A stretch of 31,846 nucleotides of DNA. Source: Neoconidiobolus thromboides FSU 785. Its lineage: Eukaryota; Entomophthoromycota; Entomophthoromycetes; Entomophthorales; Neoconidiobolaceae. The DNA lies in assembly GCA_025603075.1 (NCBI GenBank), contig MU626472.1, positions 1 through 31,846 of the forward strand. The letters run 5' to 3'. This document shows, one piece after another, positions 8,584-24,300 of the stretch; position 1 is the stretch's first letter; each line of letters begins with the position of its first letter. A program made the position numbers and the translations under genes. The notes under the pieces were generated by a model. That model searched no databases, was not told the origin of the DNA, and saw only the letters and a program-made list of their open reading frames with translations.

Positions 8584-11217
8584 TTAATCTAATTCAGTAT
8601 CTTTCATAAATCCTACTTTCTTCAGAAGATTATTTTGAACCCAAATATTAATAGGTTCTAAATTAAAATCCGTATATTTTGATGTATCTTGAATCACTCC
8701 CATAACTCTAGATACAATACTCTCTGGATCTAAGGCAACATCGTTATCTTCAATTACTAGTTTACTACTGGCTTTGATCTCTTCTTTAGTTTCAATTGGT
8801 TCTTCCATTTCGTTATTATTTTTAACTTCACATTGGCAATTGTTATCTTTAGTACTACCGATACTAAATGGAAGTGCCAAAGTGAACTGATCTTTTTTAA
8901 TATAAATTCCAAGGAAGACTATCAAAATACTAAATAAAAAGCCAAACAAATAAAGGTAGTTAGTTTTTTTCTCCTTTTTTTTTGGTATGTCACAGCCTTC
9001 TGGTCCACAGCCTTGGATCACTCTTGCTTTTTTAGCTTCATTTTCTAGCTTGATCCATTCTTGTACTTTATCATAATCTTTTTTGTAATCTTCTTTACTT
9101 TTAATCTTTTCCCAGTTACTCTCATAACGATTGATACATGAGCTAAAAAACAGCATTAAATAAGATAAGTTTTGCTATAATAATGATTACTTTTCGCCAA
9201 GCGCAACTTTTGATTCCTTTTGTAATTTCTCAGGTGGAAATCGCTTATAAAAACTTAAAGCTTTTTCAATAAGTTCTTCATCCTCTAGCTCACTTGGAAA
9301 TGTTTTTAAATAATTATAAACTAATTCTCGATTTTTTTCTAATTTTAAAATCTTTCCTTTTCTTTTTATTGTTGCCTAATAAAGTATATATTAATCAAAA
9401 TAATGACTACACAATTGAAATAAACTTACAGCTGCCATAATATAAATAGGTAAAATAGGGTTAGACGCCAAAAATAGATCAATATACCTTGAACATCTAG
9501 TCAGGGATTCTGAACCAAGAGTAAACCAAGTAAGAACCCAAGAAAGTCCATAGTATGATTGGGCTTTAGTTTGTAATAAAAATTCATAAAGTTCCGGTTC
9601 TTCAACTTTAATTAAATATGAGCTTAGTGCCATCTGTCGCATCATTGGCCCTAGAGTACCCTGCATACTATCTCTTAAGTAATTCAGACTTAAATTTTGG
9701 ATGCAATTCGCTACTTTACGTTTTCCCAAAACTAATAATAACACGGAGGCGATTTCATGGAACCCCTAAAAATATTAAATATTCTATGATTATATGACTT
9801 CTATTATTAATACTTGATAATAATTCAATTCTGGCTCTCTTTGAAAGATAGCTTTTAATAATTCAATTAATTCAACTCGCTTTCTTTTTCTTTTTACATC
9901 ATCAATATTCCTTGGTATGTTTTTAAAAGCTCTTTGTCCATCCCTTTTCATCTGTTCATCATCTGGATGAGTTTTAACTAAAGTGAAACAAATGAATCAA
10001 TCATTCTATAAAATAAAATATCTTTTTGTTCTGCTTTACCTTTTGATCTTTTGCTATGATTTTTATCTCCATGTAAAAGAATATACCTAATAACTCTGAT
10101 TAAAACACATAAAAACTAAATTATAACCTATTTACCAAGCATCTGACCTTAAAGAGCTAGAAATTAATCCGTATTTTGATTTTGCCAACTCTTTTAGTTT
10201 TTCTCTATCTTTTTCTAGAATAGCTTTTTCAATCTTTTTGACTTTTTCTTTCTTTTCATTATCATCTTTTTCACTAACTTCCTTTACATCATCATTATGT
10301 TCCTTTAATTTAGCTACTTTGATCTTTTCTTCGATTATTAGTTTTTCGTTAATATCTTCTTCCTCTTCTTCTCTTTCAGTTTCATGTTCAATCTCCTCGT
10401 CTTCTTTCTCAGTTTCAGATTCTTTCTCAGTTTCTACTTCTTTCTCCTCCTCGCTAATTATTTCTTCTTCCTTTTCTGCTTTTGCTCCAATATCTTTCTG
10501 CTTCTCTTCTTTCTTTTCAACCTTCTTTTTGCTCTCCTTTTCTTTCTCCTCCTTATTTACTTCTTTCACTTCATTTTCGACAGGCATTGATATCGCAGAT
10601 ACACTCCGATCAATCATTTCACCTTTTTTCTTATTTTCCTCAGACACCCCTTTTAATTTAGCCACTACAATAACCGGAGATTCATTGTCTTCAGACTCAA
10701 CTGTACTTTCTTTTTTAGAATTTTCCGAGGAAGGTTTATCATTCTCTATCAAGCCAGCCTTTCCATCTGATAAATAAGCTAATGAAGAAGATAAATAAGA
10801 GGGTAAATTTGATTCATCTAAAATAGGCCATAGCATAGTAGGCGCTTCTTCCAACTCCAATGCTTGTTGTGGAGTAATTGAGCTTGGATATTCTAACGAC
10901 TCTTTACGTAAAAAGTCATTGATCACATCCCAATTACTCGGTTCATTGCTCGGCTTTTCTTCTTTATAACTAAATATATCTAAAAATGATTTACGTTTTG
11001 GACTCTGCTCACTTTCTTTTGATGGAGCTTCTGCAGTTTTTAAAATACTTGGAGCTTCTGTACGTGACACACGCATCTTTTCACTAGCGCTATTTTTTAA
11101 GCATTGCTTGCAACATTCCTGTATCTTTTCACCTTTCTTTTTCTTGATGTCGCAGCTTTTGCAGTATTCTATGGGTGCTTTGTTTTTTAGAAATGGATTC
11201 CAGGAGTTTAAAGTCAT
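8584..11217 (-). CDS. TBC1D20: TBC1D20/Gyp8-like Rab GAP, membrane anchored, with cysteine-rich and E/K N-terminal extension, 6 exons, ~790 aa
   Basis: Exons on the minus strand are 11217-10136, 10086-10040, 9977-9814, 9765-9430, 9375-9191 and 9142-8584. An in-frame TAA sits just upstream of the ATG. The TBC domain (~345-560) starts KLKELAKSKYGLISSSLRSD. Its arginine finger is R392 in MKRDGQR (IxxDxxR form) and its glutamine finger is Q431 in YYQ; GLSWVLTWF and FLASNPILPIYIMAA are typical of TBC1D20/Gyp8. One membrane segment (~667-686) lies near the end, as in the ER-anchored family that inactivates Rab1/Ypt1. Unlike the family, ~340 residues precede the TBC domain: a cysteine cluster (C19, C22, C35, C36, C39), then a long E/K region (~215-345). 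About 104 residues follow the membrane segment. GAP function is confident; the extension's role is unknown. Confidence 0.88.
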
Positions 11218-11364
11218 TTTTAAAGTTAATGATTATAAAAATAAACTGTCCTCTTTAAGCTTTTTAAATTTTATTAAAATTTTGATATTGCCTTTTAATA
11301 CCCCCCATTTAAACCATGTTTATAAAGTAAATTTTTAAGCTGATCTTTTACTATTTTAATACCT

Positions 11365-11385
11365 TCTCCTTTATTTTAAAGGAGA
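11365..11385. repeat. perfect 9-bp hairpin
   Basis: TCTCCTTTA and TAAAGGAGA form a 9-bp stem around a TTT loop, 148 bp upstream of the TBC start codon. Confidence 0.5.
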
Positions 11386-11411
11386 TTTAGATTGAACTTT
11401 AAATTTGACTT

Positions 11412-11431
11412 AAATAAACCAGAGTTTATTT
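11412..11431. repeat. perfect 8-bp hairpin
   Basis: AAATAAAC and GTTTATTT form an 8-bp stem around a CAGA loop, 26 bp from the hairpin at 11365. Confidence 0.45.
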
Positions 11432-11749
11432 CATGAACTTGTTTTTATTGGCTGTTTTTTATTGCTAGTGAATTGGATCTCCTGTGGCTTAGATGGGGAA
11501 AGTTTTATGCTGTAATAAACAAATTCATTTCATTACAAAATTAAAATTAGTTAGAACTCAATCTCATAATATTTAATAATTTGTTAAATGTCAAATAAGT
11601 TTAACAAGTTTATTATTTAATACTAAGACCTAAGACTTTTATTAGTTTAAAAGTGTGAGTGTTTACATATTGTTATTATTTCAAATGTTTTGTTTTAAAT
11701 CAATTAAAAAAATGAATTTTCATGGTATTTGAATTAAGATAAACTATAC

Positions 11750-11771
11750 AACTTTATACTAATATAAAGTT
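11750..11771. repeat. perfect 9-bp hairpin
   Basis: AACTTTATA and TATAAAGTT form a 9-bp stem around a CTAA loop. In DNA this AT-rich it may be chance. Confidence 0.4.
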
Positions 11772-12219
11772 TCATTGTATAAAACATCATTTTTTAATTA
11801 AGCAATAAAATTATGATGCAGAAAATCATGTCAAAATCAACATTTGTTCTTGTTACTGAATGTGGAATATAAATGAACACATTAATTGTAATTGATCCCA
11901 AATATCTTTTGAACTTTAAACTTTAATTTATCAAGATTACATTTTTATTTACATCCTTGACTATTTTATTGATGTGAATCCTTTTGGAATTCTTTAAATT
12001 GAGTTATATAATCCTTTAAATCCTAATTGTTAACCAAAAATAAAAACAAACTAAAATTATATAATATTATATTATAATATTAAATATTGCCTTTATTTAA
12101 AAGCCAAAGAACTTAATAAAGGTTTATTTCCACACTAATTTGAGAGCTGAAAATAAAAAGGGCATAAAGTAAAGATAAAATAGTAGCAACAACTTAATGA
12201 ATATACTTATAAAAAATTA

Positions 12220-15200
12220 TTATAAAGGTTTTGAATTGTTCGATTCTAAACGTATTTCAGCCAAGCGACTACGAAGATCATTAACATTCTTACGTTGGGG
12301 TGGTGATGGTACCTCTGCTTCTTCTTTAGGAAGTTCATCTAACACTCTTGCTGGTGATGCTTTTTTGTATGGTGGGGATCCAATATCGGAATCTGAGCCT
12401 TTTTCTGCTTGAGCTTGAGCATGACTTAACCCGAGACTCTCTTTCTTCATCTGTTCTTCATAAGCTTTAAGTAACTCATCTACTCGATCAAAAAGAGCAA
12501 GCCCCCTCTTTTCAAGTTCATCTTGGTAAACACCATAATAATTAGGATACCGATTCAAAAAATTATGCAAGGTTTTAATTAGCCCTGCAGAAGGCTCCTG
12601 ACCCACAACGAAATTCTGAAGGATTGATTCCAGAAAAGCAGTCAAAGATTCATTGATATCTGGATCATATATATCATCTTTACGTCCACGATAGAGCTTG
12701 GTTTTACTTGCATCCTCCATCTTTTTAATATCAAATTTATGAAGCATAGTGTTAATATAATCCGATAAATGATCATCTGGACATCCAACTGGTACTTCGT
12801 TAAAATGCTTTCTAATTTCTAGTTTCAGATGAGAGCACAATTCATATAAAATAGTTTTGATCGTTTTAAATATAAGGAATGCTTGCTTATCATCTGCACT
12901 AACTCTTTTACTGAGCTCTGAAGGTGGGAATTTGGTAAAAAAGTGATTTATATACCCCAATAGTCTATCTGGATTCAATTTACCGCTTTGAAGGTTGCAG
13001 CTTATATTCCTAGTTAATTTCCATGTACATTTAATTAAAAGCGAAGAATATTTAACTTCAAAGTCTGAGTGCATCGAAGTCGTATGAGAAAGACATTCTT
13101 TTAAGAGACATAACAACGCCTGGAAAGCCACGGTTGGATTAGTGGTGTCTAGAATTTTGACCATAAGAACATTAAGCTGACGAGAAAGATCATAAGATTC
13201 TTGACCGCCATAAGATTTATGTTCTAACAATCGTCGGATAACTTCTTCTATTACTAAAGCAAGAGATTCCCCGTGGATGGCATCGCCAAGTAATGGGTAG
13301 GAAAATATCTGCATGAAAGTGGTTGTTACGTATTTCAAACATCCTTTTTTGTGCCTAAATGCCGTATTTCTCTTATTAAAAAGATTGTAATGTAATGCTG
13401 AAAGATTCACTGCCAAAGGATCCATAAATGGGACAATTTCATCAATGGGACCTGCAAGCAGTTTCTCTAACTCGTTCAAGTATTCGATCACCTGATGATA
13501 GTCACCAGTTTCTAAAATTCTAAGGATTCGAGTCATTGTTCTTTCTGAGTCACGAGCTTCATTTAATTCTAAAGTTATTGCTCTATGATTATTACGAATT
13601 AAATTTGAACTGTCAAAAGAACTGGTAGGGCTACTGGGACTGCCAAAGTTATCATAAATATCGTTGCCATTGGTCACATCACTAATAACTGATATTTGCT
13701 GTGGTCCTTTAGCTTGATTGGTTGGAAAATTATCCTCTGAAGGGCCTTGAGAAATACTGTCACTACCTTTTTGGAATGAAAAAACATGTGCATTTGGCTC
13801 AGTAGGCTTTGTATTTTTCGATTCATTATTTGCAACAGCTAATGTTTTTGTACGCTTAAATCTTTCTTCAAGATAACTCTTCTCCTTACTCCCAATCTGA
13901 CCAATATACCCATAAACTTGATCTCCAACTAGTATATAAACTTGAGTTAACACGTTTATCGCTCCATTACGTACAGCTGCATCGCGATCTCCAACGTGAA
14001 TAGCAATATTTGGGCAAACTCTAGAGGGGTTACCACAAACGGAAAGTCCATCACGCTGGATAATATTTGCTAACTCTTCTAACGTTTCAGCTTTGCCCCT
14101 AGAATTCTTTGTGTTTAACCCATACGTCATGAGGAGTGGGAATATTTTGGCAGATGAATAGATGGAGCAAACATCTTTAAGTAGATCTTTTACTTTTTTC
14201 CTCAATGTTTCATTAGTATGCCCTAGCTTTTGAGACAATGCTGGTACAATTATAGCTGCTTCAATAGGGTTGAGTCGTTCTCCGTTTTCTATAAACATTT
14301 TAAATATATGTCCTGTTAGATCAAGGGAGTTTTTGATAATAACAGTGGTTTGTTCACTAAGTCGTATAGCTAATATTTTGAAGAGTATATCCGAGATGTT
14401 TGTTAATCGAATTATCATTTCATAATAATCTAACTTGAACTCTTTTAAACATAAATCTGGGCTATCAAAGATCTTATTCAACTGGACGAGAGCTGTAGCA
14501 TGGTCCTTTTCCTTATTGTTTCCGGTACTAAATAAGAGGTTATGAAATTCAACTGAAAAACATGAGTGGGTGGTTTCAACTAGTTGATCTGTTAAATCAG
14601 CAGGGGGGACCTCAAATACCCAGCGGGTTACTTTATCCTTAGCTAATCTAGAATTTTTCTGTTCAGGGCTTGTAGCCGATATTATTGACTTTATTTTTGG
14701 AACTTCCTTCTCTTGAACTTGAGGTTTTACTGATGAGGTTTGTCTTCTAACAACAGTAGAACTACGTTTGAGGGTAGTTGAACCTGTATTTTGTGGTGGA
14801 GTCGGGGTTGGTGCTTTTGGTTTTGGTTTTTCAGAAGATCTGAATTTTTCGATAACTTGTAGGACTTCGGGTTGTAATGACGTCTTGAGTGACATGCATT
14901 TCGAATGAATTGAGCTATAACCCAAACTGTTTACGAGTAGCTCAAGGCATTTTTGTGAATTTTTGCGAACTTCAGCATTCTTATCATGCAAGCATAGCAT
15001 TAATGGCGTTGCTAAAGAGATTAAATCCGATGCTTTGGAATAATCTGGTAATGCATTTGATAACCATTTGGTCAAATCTTTGCGGAGATTTACAGATTCT
15101 GGTGCTAATGAAAGCGCGATGGAAGGGATCATGAAACTTAAACCTGATGCCTTTGCGGATGCAGTAAGAGCTTTTCCAGCAGAATCACGGATATTTGGTT

Positions 15201-18200
15201 TTAAGTCATTCAAGCAAGTACAAATGGGCTTTATGAGTGAATGGCCAACCTTTTCAAAAGGCTTTCCAATTGACTCGGCTAGAATATTGCATACTTCTAA
15301 AGTGTAATAAACTAAATTTTTGTTTACATCTTCTAAACGAAGATTTAATGCTGCTGGTAGTTCACCAACGGATGGTAAGATTCTCTTCTGTTTAGCTTCC
15401 AAGATTTGTTTAATACTATCTAATCCCTCCTTACGGAGCTTCCAGCTTTTATCACTTAATAATCCTAATAGCTCCGAATTAATTAACGGGCTTATGTCTA
15501 CCCTTGGGAACAAACCTTCCATCGTACTTTCTTCATCCTCTTCATCTTCAACTTCAGTAGCAGGCATAGGATCTTCGGCCTCAACCTTAGATACTTTTTT
15601 GTCGCCAATTTGGAACCTTGTGGGTGATTGTGGTCTGCGACCTTCAACTTTGGCAAATTCTGCATCAATCACGCTCAATAAAGCAGGGCTTAGATCCTGA
15701 GCAAAAGCCTTTACCTGTGGACCTACATATATACGGATTTCAGCTAAAAGGCTTACAGCGTTTGATCTTACTGTGGCATTAGAAGAAGATAAAAATGTAA
15801 TAACGAACTCAACAAGAGATCGGGGGGCTAATTTTGATGCTCCAAATGCAATTAAAGTCTGCTTTATCCATTGAAGTGCGTCTCCTTGTATTTTAGGTGA
15901 CTTTACTGCTTTAACCAATGGGTAGCACTGGTCAAAAACAAATTTTAATGATGTCCTTTCAGCGTATGCTTCTAAACAATCACCAGCCGCTTTTTTTAAC
16001 TTTATGTCGCCTAATTTATCTACTAAAATAGGCATAGTTAAAGCAGCACAACCAGCAGTAAAATTGGAATGATTAACACATAAAGCTTGGAATATATTAA
16101 ACATCTTTGTCATCACCTGGAAATTTGCCTCTTTAAATCCAGGTTTCTTTTGAAGTTGTCTAATTAAAAGTTCTGGTTCAAGCTCTGAGTCTGGAGTTGC
16201 GTTTACATAATCCAAAAATGCTTCAGTAGCTTCTAATCTAACTTTCCAAGCGGAGTTTTGAATGCCTTCCAAGATATTTCTTGATAAGTGCTCTGAAATC
16301 AACCCATCAACGTCTTCTGCAGTGAATTTATAAGAAATCGATATCTCTTTAGCTGGCCCTTTTGCTGGGGCCTTTTTAGCCACATTAGTCGGTTTGGCCG
16401 CTGATTTGATTGTTGATTTCCTTTGGACAGGAGTGTTTGAAGGTGTAGCGGGCTTTGAAGCAGTAGTAGCGACAACCTTCTTAGGTGGTGCGTTTCTAGT
16501 TGGCGGCCCTGCTTTGAGATCAGGTCTCTTAACTGGTATTGATTTCTTAGCTGCTACAGGCTTTGGTGCTGCACTTTTCTTAACCTGAACTTCGGCCTTC
16601 TCAAAATAATCCTTTACTTTAGCTGACTTGATGTTATCCAAATCTTCGATAAAAGGCCCAACGACCTTCTCTCCTACAACCTTCATTATAGTTCCTAAAC
16701 ATTCCGCAGAAGCTTCTCTGACAGCATTATCACCATCTTGATAAGTTTTTAGAAGTCCAGGAAAAAAATCTTTAATCTGACCCTTTGTTGGAGCAGTCTT
16801 TATCGTTTTGAATATACGTGTTATCCATTCAACAACCTGCCTTTTAACTTGTGGATTTTTATGTGATAGCTGAGGAATAATGTCGTCTTTAACGTCATCA
16901 AGTGAGACTGAGTTATAGACTGCATCAAGTGCTCCTTTTAAAGCATCCACAAAGTTTTGTTTCTTTTCCTTGAGTTTATCAAGTAAAGGAGGCAAAGCAA
17001 TTGATTTGTACTTTGAAAAGCTTGTTCGTAATCCCTTAGCAATTAATTCAATACAGTTGACCGCTAAGGCTCCAACTACAACATTCGTATCATTAACATG
17101 TGCCGCCAATGAGTTAACCAGTTGATCATATGCGTCACTAAATACAAGCTTTGGTTTGTCAACTAGTTTTTGTAAAATAGTCAATACTTCTTTTCTCTCT
17201 TGCCATTTTTTTGAGGACTAAATATTGTTAATACACATTTATTTAATTAATATTGTTATTGCTATTACTATTTCAGTATAGAAATTTCCTGGAATTTCAG
17301 AAGTTATGTCAACTGGTTCTACAACGTCATATGCATCAATCATAACAGGCTCTTCATCGATAGAATCAGCGTTATCATCTATAAATTATAGTAAAATAAT
17401 AAATAAATAAAGTAATCTACCTTGCTCCTCAGGCTCTTCAATACGCTCTTCTGCAGCTTTTGCTTGTTGAGAGCGTAAAAATCTAGCTGCGGTGGGCTTG
17501 GCAGTACCAATAGCTTCAAATTGGGCAGTCAAATCTTTAATCTTTATGATGTTTTTTTGTTATAATTGGAAGATATTAAAAAATCTTGAAATTACCTGTA
17601 CTGGTTTAAGATCTGTTAAATAGCTATCGATGGCTTTGTTAATCCAACGATAAATTACTATGGCCAACTCTGAAGCCTATGATATTAAAAAGGTTGGAAT
17701 TAAGAGATTAAAGGAAAGTACCTCTGCGCGAACATTTTTGTCACTGTGTCCAAACATCACTACTAAATTTTTTAGTATTTCTTTGATATTTACTGCACGT
17801 GCACCAAATTGGGAAACAATTTCTTTGAACACTTGCACACAGGCAGCAACTAACTTTGGTTGCTTATTTTTAAGAAATGGAATCATCAAAGTCTAAATAA
17901 AATATTATTTAAGCTATCAAAAAATGTAGAATTAAATTGTACAATTATAGGTGGGGTAAACTCGAGCTCAACAAGCATAAGAAGGATGTTTAGGGATTGC
18001 GCTTTTGAGCCTGCTTTGTTAGAAACTAAGCCTTTTTGAACTAAAATTCCAACAAGATCTTCTAAATTACTTCAAAAATTAATTTAAACAATTATAAATT
18101 ATAAAACTAATACTCATATCGTCCAGGATAATTTTCAAAATACTTAAAAACACAAACAAGACCAGATTCTTGTGCAGCCATATTTGAGTCCTTAGCCATA

Positions 18201-18421
18201 TTTATAAGATCTGAAGTATATTTAGTAAACCCATGTGCTTCAGCTTCAGCATCCAATTTAGTAAATTCCTTTGCAAGTTCCTCATAGCCTTCCTTTCTTG
18301 CTTTCCAATTCTAAATAATACAGTCAAATTTATTGAAATAGTCGATATTAAATCATACTTTATGCTTAATTTTATCGTCTATTGAAAGACTTCTAAAATC
18401 TTCATCGACTCCATTACTCAT
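12220..18421 (-). CDS. CKAP5: XMAP215/ch-TOG microtubule polymerase, five TOG domains, 8 exons, ~1955 aa
   Basis: Exons on the minus strand are 18421-18359, 18310-18114, 18069-17943, 17892-17722, 17676-17596, 17541-17421, 17378-17269 and a huge last exon, 17217-12220. The ATG at 18421 gives MSNGVDEDFRSLSIDDKIKH, then the TOG1 opener NWKARKEGYEELAKEF. TOG openers recur: KKWQERKEVL at ~293 (TOG2), SAWKVRLEATEAF at ~610 (TOG3), KSWKLRKEGLDSI at ~875 (TOG4), and a TOG5 region at ~1170-1415. Between TOG2 and TOG3 lies a K/P/A-rich basic linker (~505-590), the usual lattice-binding part. The tail has the conserved C-terminal helical domain (TMTRILRILETGDYHQVIEY onward). The protein adds tubulin at plus ends and acts in the spindle. 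The length and five TOGs match animal, amoeba and plant forms (~2000 aa), not the two-TOG yeast Stu2/Alp14. Confidence 0.95.
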
Positions 18422-19091
18422 GTTGATTAAATTAATGAGAAAATTTTCAAAAACTACAAGCACTGGAATTCTTTGTCATAGTTATACAATAAAAACTGTG
18501 CAAAAATTGACTAATAAACCAACCTCTCCTAATTTTGGCTTAATTGGGCATAAGTTTATTTTTAGTTTACTCATCAAAGATCTTTTTTAACCAATAAAAA
18601 ATGATTACTACTCTATATGGTAAATAGTCAAAAAGGTAGTAACGGTTTTTATTTTAAGAAAGCAACAAACATTTTAATAAAGGGATTATTATAGCAGAAA
18701 TGTGCTGTATTATTATATTAACTTCAAGGCTATGAAATGATGAAAATAAAACACGCTACACTAATTTTTTATTTTTAATGGTATATCATTTTTAGCTCAG
18801 TCTGGAACTAAAATTCCGACTAAGTTTATATTTTTTCAACTTTAAATTTCTATATATTTTAATATGTATAGATTGGTTTAAAAGCTCAGTTCAAATTCTA
18901 AGTAAATTATTTCAATTTAAAATTAGCTGCTAATTTCTACTATTGTCTAACTTTATTAAGAGATTAAAGGTTTCAACTCCCAGACGATTGTTATTTAAAA
19001 TATAATATAATTTTGAATCCTTTTTTCGTTTTTATCTAATATTAGTATTACTATAATTTTTATGTCTTACCACTATAATAAATATGTAGCA
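18422..19091. other. gene-free stretch upstream of the TOG gene
   Basis: AT-rich with stops in all frames. The part next to 18421 should hold the TOG gene promoter, but I see no specific motif. I found no RNA gene. Confidence 0.5.
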
Positions 19092-19195
19092 TATGGAGAT
19101 GTATTTTTATGTTTAAGAGTTTTACTAACAAATTTTCCGTTCAAATAGCGCTTAAAAGACAGAAAAAATGATCAAACTAAAAAAACATCCCCATA
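19092..19195 (+). mobile_element. MITE-like repeat, copy C
   Basis: A well-preserved copy. It starts TATGGAGATGTATTTTTATG and ends AAAAAAACATCCCCATA. The intron-like interior (GTATTT to CAAATAG, 48 nt, with TACTAAC) is intact. It pairs with copy D, 198 bp away in the opposite orientation. Confidence 0.87.
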
Positions 19196-19393
19196 TATTA
19201 GACTTCATTTTAAAAAAATGCTATCAGTTTGCTTACTATAATTTAAAAACAATTTATTTATTAAGATACATTAAAATAAACTTGTTTAACTTGTCTAATA
19301 AATATTTGAATATTTGCTTAAAGCTACTTTTTATGTTTTTATTTTATTTTATATTTTTTTTAAAAACATGAATTTAATCAAATGAAAGCTATA

Positions 19394-19494
19394 TATGGGG
19401 ATGTCTTTTTGGCTCCATCACTTTTTCCATTTTTTAAGTGCTATCTAAGAGCAAAAATTGTTAGTAAAATTCATAAACAAAGAAATAGATGCTT
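19394..19494 (-). mobile_element. MITE-like repeat, copy D
   Basis: A minus-strand copy with a good right end (TATGGGGATGTCTTTTTGG as seen on the plus strand) and TACTAAC core. Its left terminus has decayed (AAAGAAATAGATGC instead of the consensus), so the donor-like GT is lost. Confidence 0.8.
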
Positions 19495-19833
19495 TTATTT
19501 AAAACATAATTATTAAAGTCACAATAGCTATTTCTGACTCTCCGCTCAACTATATAGTAAATTTATTTGATTTTCATTTATTTTATGTGTAACAGAATTT
19601 TCCATAAAATTAAACTTGTACAAAATTTGAACTGTTTTAAAGTAGGCCCATATTTAATGACATTTTTTATTTTTCAATGCTTTTAGTAATATAAAAATAA
19701 TGTCAATTATGGCTACTAGTATTAAATAATTCAAATAATTGAAAATAGATATTTATTAGATATACCGTTAGTTTAGATTTTAAATAGTTGGCAGCCACTT
19801 AAGTAGACTAGTAAAATTCCAGTATTAGCAATA
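19495..19833. other. gene-free stretch between repeat copies D and E
   Basis: AT-rich with no coding signal or motif that I can support. Confidence 0.5.
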
Positions 19834-19936
19834 TATGAGGGTATTTTTTTTTGTCTAAGAATTTCATTAGCAATTTTTCCACTCAAATAGTGCTCTAAAA
19901 ATGAAAAAGGGATGAGACCAAAAAAAGATCCCTCCA
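19834..19936 (+). mobile_element. MITE-like repeat, copy E
   Basis: It begins TATGAGGGTATTTTTTTTTG and ends near AAAAAGATCCCTCCACA. It shares the TTTTTCCACTCAAATAGTGC core with copy B. The branch-like site has decayed to CATTAGC. Confidence 0.8.
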
Positions 19937-20335
19937 CAGATTACAAAAAGATGTACAATAAAATTTAGTCAATGATTAGTACTAATAAATTTTTTAAGCA
20001 TAGATTCAAAATTTTATATTAGCTAAATTATCAAATTTTTAGTTTTTTGATTTCTTTGAATGTTTCTTATTTTTAATATTAATTAACATAAAGTCCTAAC
20101 TGGTGCTTAATTAAGCGAACGTTATTTTAAAATATTATTTCATAAAAACGATTACTAATATTAGTTTTGCTTGTTATCTACAACAATTACTTTAAAGTTA
20201 TGAAAACCTACCTTTATCTCAATTCTATTGTCTCTACCCAGCCTTCTATGTCAAAATCATAGCCTTTACAAATAAGTAGACTTTTGAAAAGAAATGTTAA
20301 AAAACATAAAGAACTAATATAAAACTTTATAATTA
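19937..20335. other. gene-free stretch between repeat copies E and F
   Basis: AT-rich with no coding signal or motif that I can support. Confidence 0.5.
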
Positions 20336-20441
20336 TATGAGGATGTGTTTTTGTGTTTAAGAATTTTATTAACAAATTTTCCACGCAAATAGCGCTTAAA
20401 AAATGGAAAAAATAATGAAGTAAAAAAAAAACACTCCCATA
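20336..20441 (+). mobile_element. MITE-like repeat, copy F
   Basis: It begins TATGAGGATGTGTTTTTG and ends AAAACACTCCCATA. The TATTAAC and CAAATAGCGC core is kept, but the donor-like site is GTGTTT. It lies about 130 bp downstream of the SERCA stop codon, so it may fall in or near that gene's 3' UTR. Confidence 0.83.
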
Positions 20442-20568
20442 TATATTTATAATATTTTATAGAGATCAAAACATCAAAAATATGTATTTCATTTATGAAA
20501 TTTTATTAAATGAAAATAGTTGATTTACCCACTTATAAACCAAATTAAAGAAACCACTATTATAGCCC

Positions 20569-23928
<3,360 letters not shown>

Positions 23929-24300
23929 AGTTTAATTCTTTAAAACAAATGTCAATTTAAAATACAAAGCAGAAAAATAAAATTTTTAATTAAAAAGTTT
24001 CTCTTTTCATTTAGATTGCTTGGTTTTATACCTTCTTTTTTAACTTGTTTTTTAACTTGTTTTTATTACCAAGCATCAAAATCTATCAATTTTCTTGCTA
24101 TTTATAGGTCAAATCCTTTGTTAGTCACGTATTTACATCATTAGTTGTAAATGCTTAAAATATACCCCTATATTATTTTAATTGAATTGCTATTAGTAAT
24201 AGATATGCTACTGTGGCCATTTTAATTGGATCAGGATACATTTGAAAGTGTTATAATGCTCCTATTAAAATAATTTAAATGCAAACTTTCATATATAATT

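Larger units (their letters stand above)
11218..12219. other. TBC-TOG intergenic stretch
   Basis: About 1 kb of AT-rich DNA between two tandem minus-strand genes. It holds the TBC gene promoter side and the 3' end of the TOG gene. No coding signal is visible. It contains three short perfect hairpins, listed separately at 11365, 11412 and 11750. Confidence 0.5.

Noticed and set aside
10238-10777. 179-codon serine/phenylalanine-rich plus-strand frame
   Set aside because: Antisense shadow of the E/K-rich N-terminal region of the TBC gene.
14889-15700. Several plus-strand frames of 79-126 codons
   Set aside because: Antisense shadows inside the TOG gene, which is certain on the minus strand.
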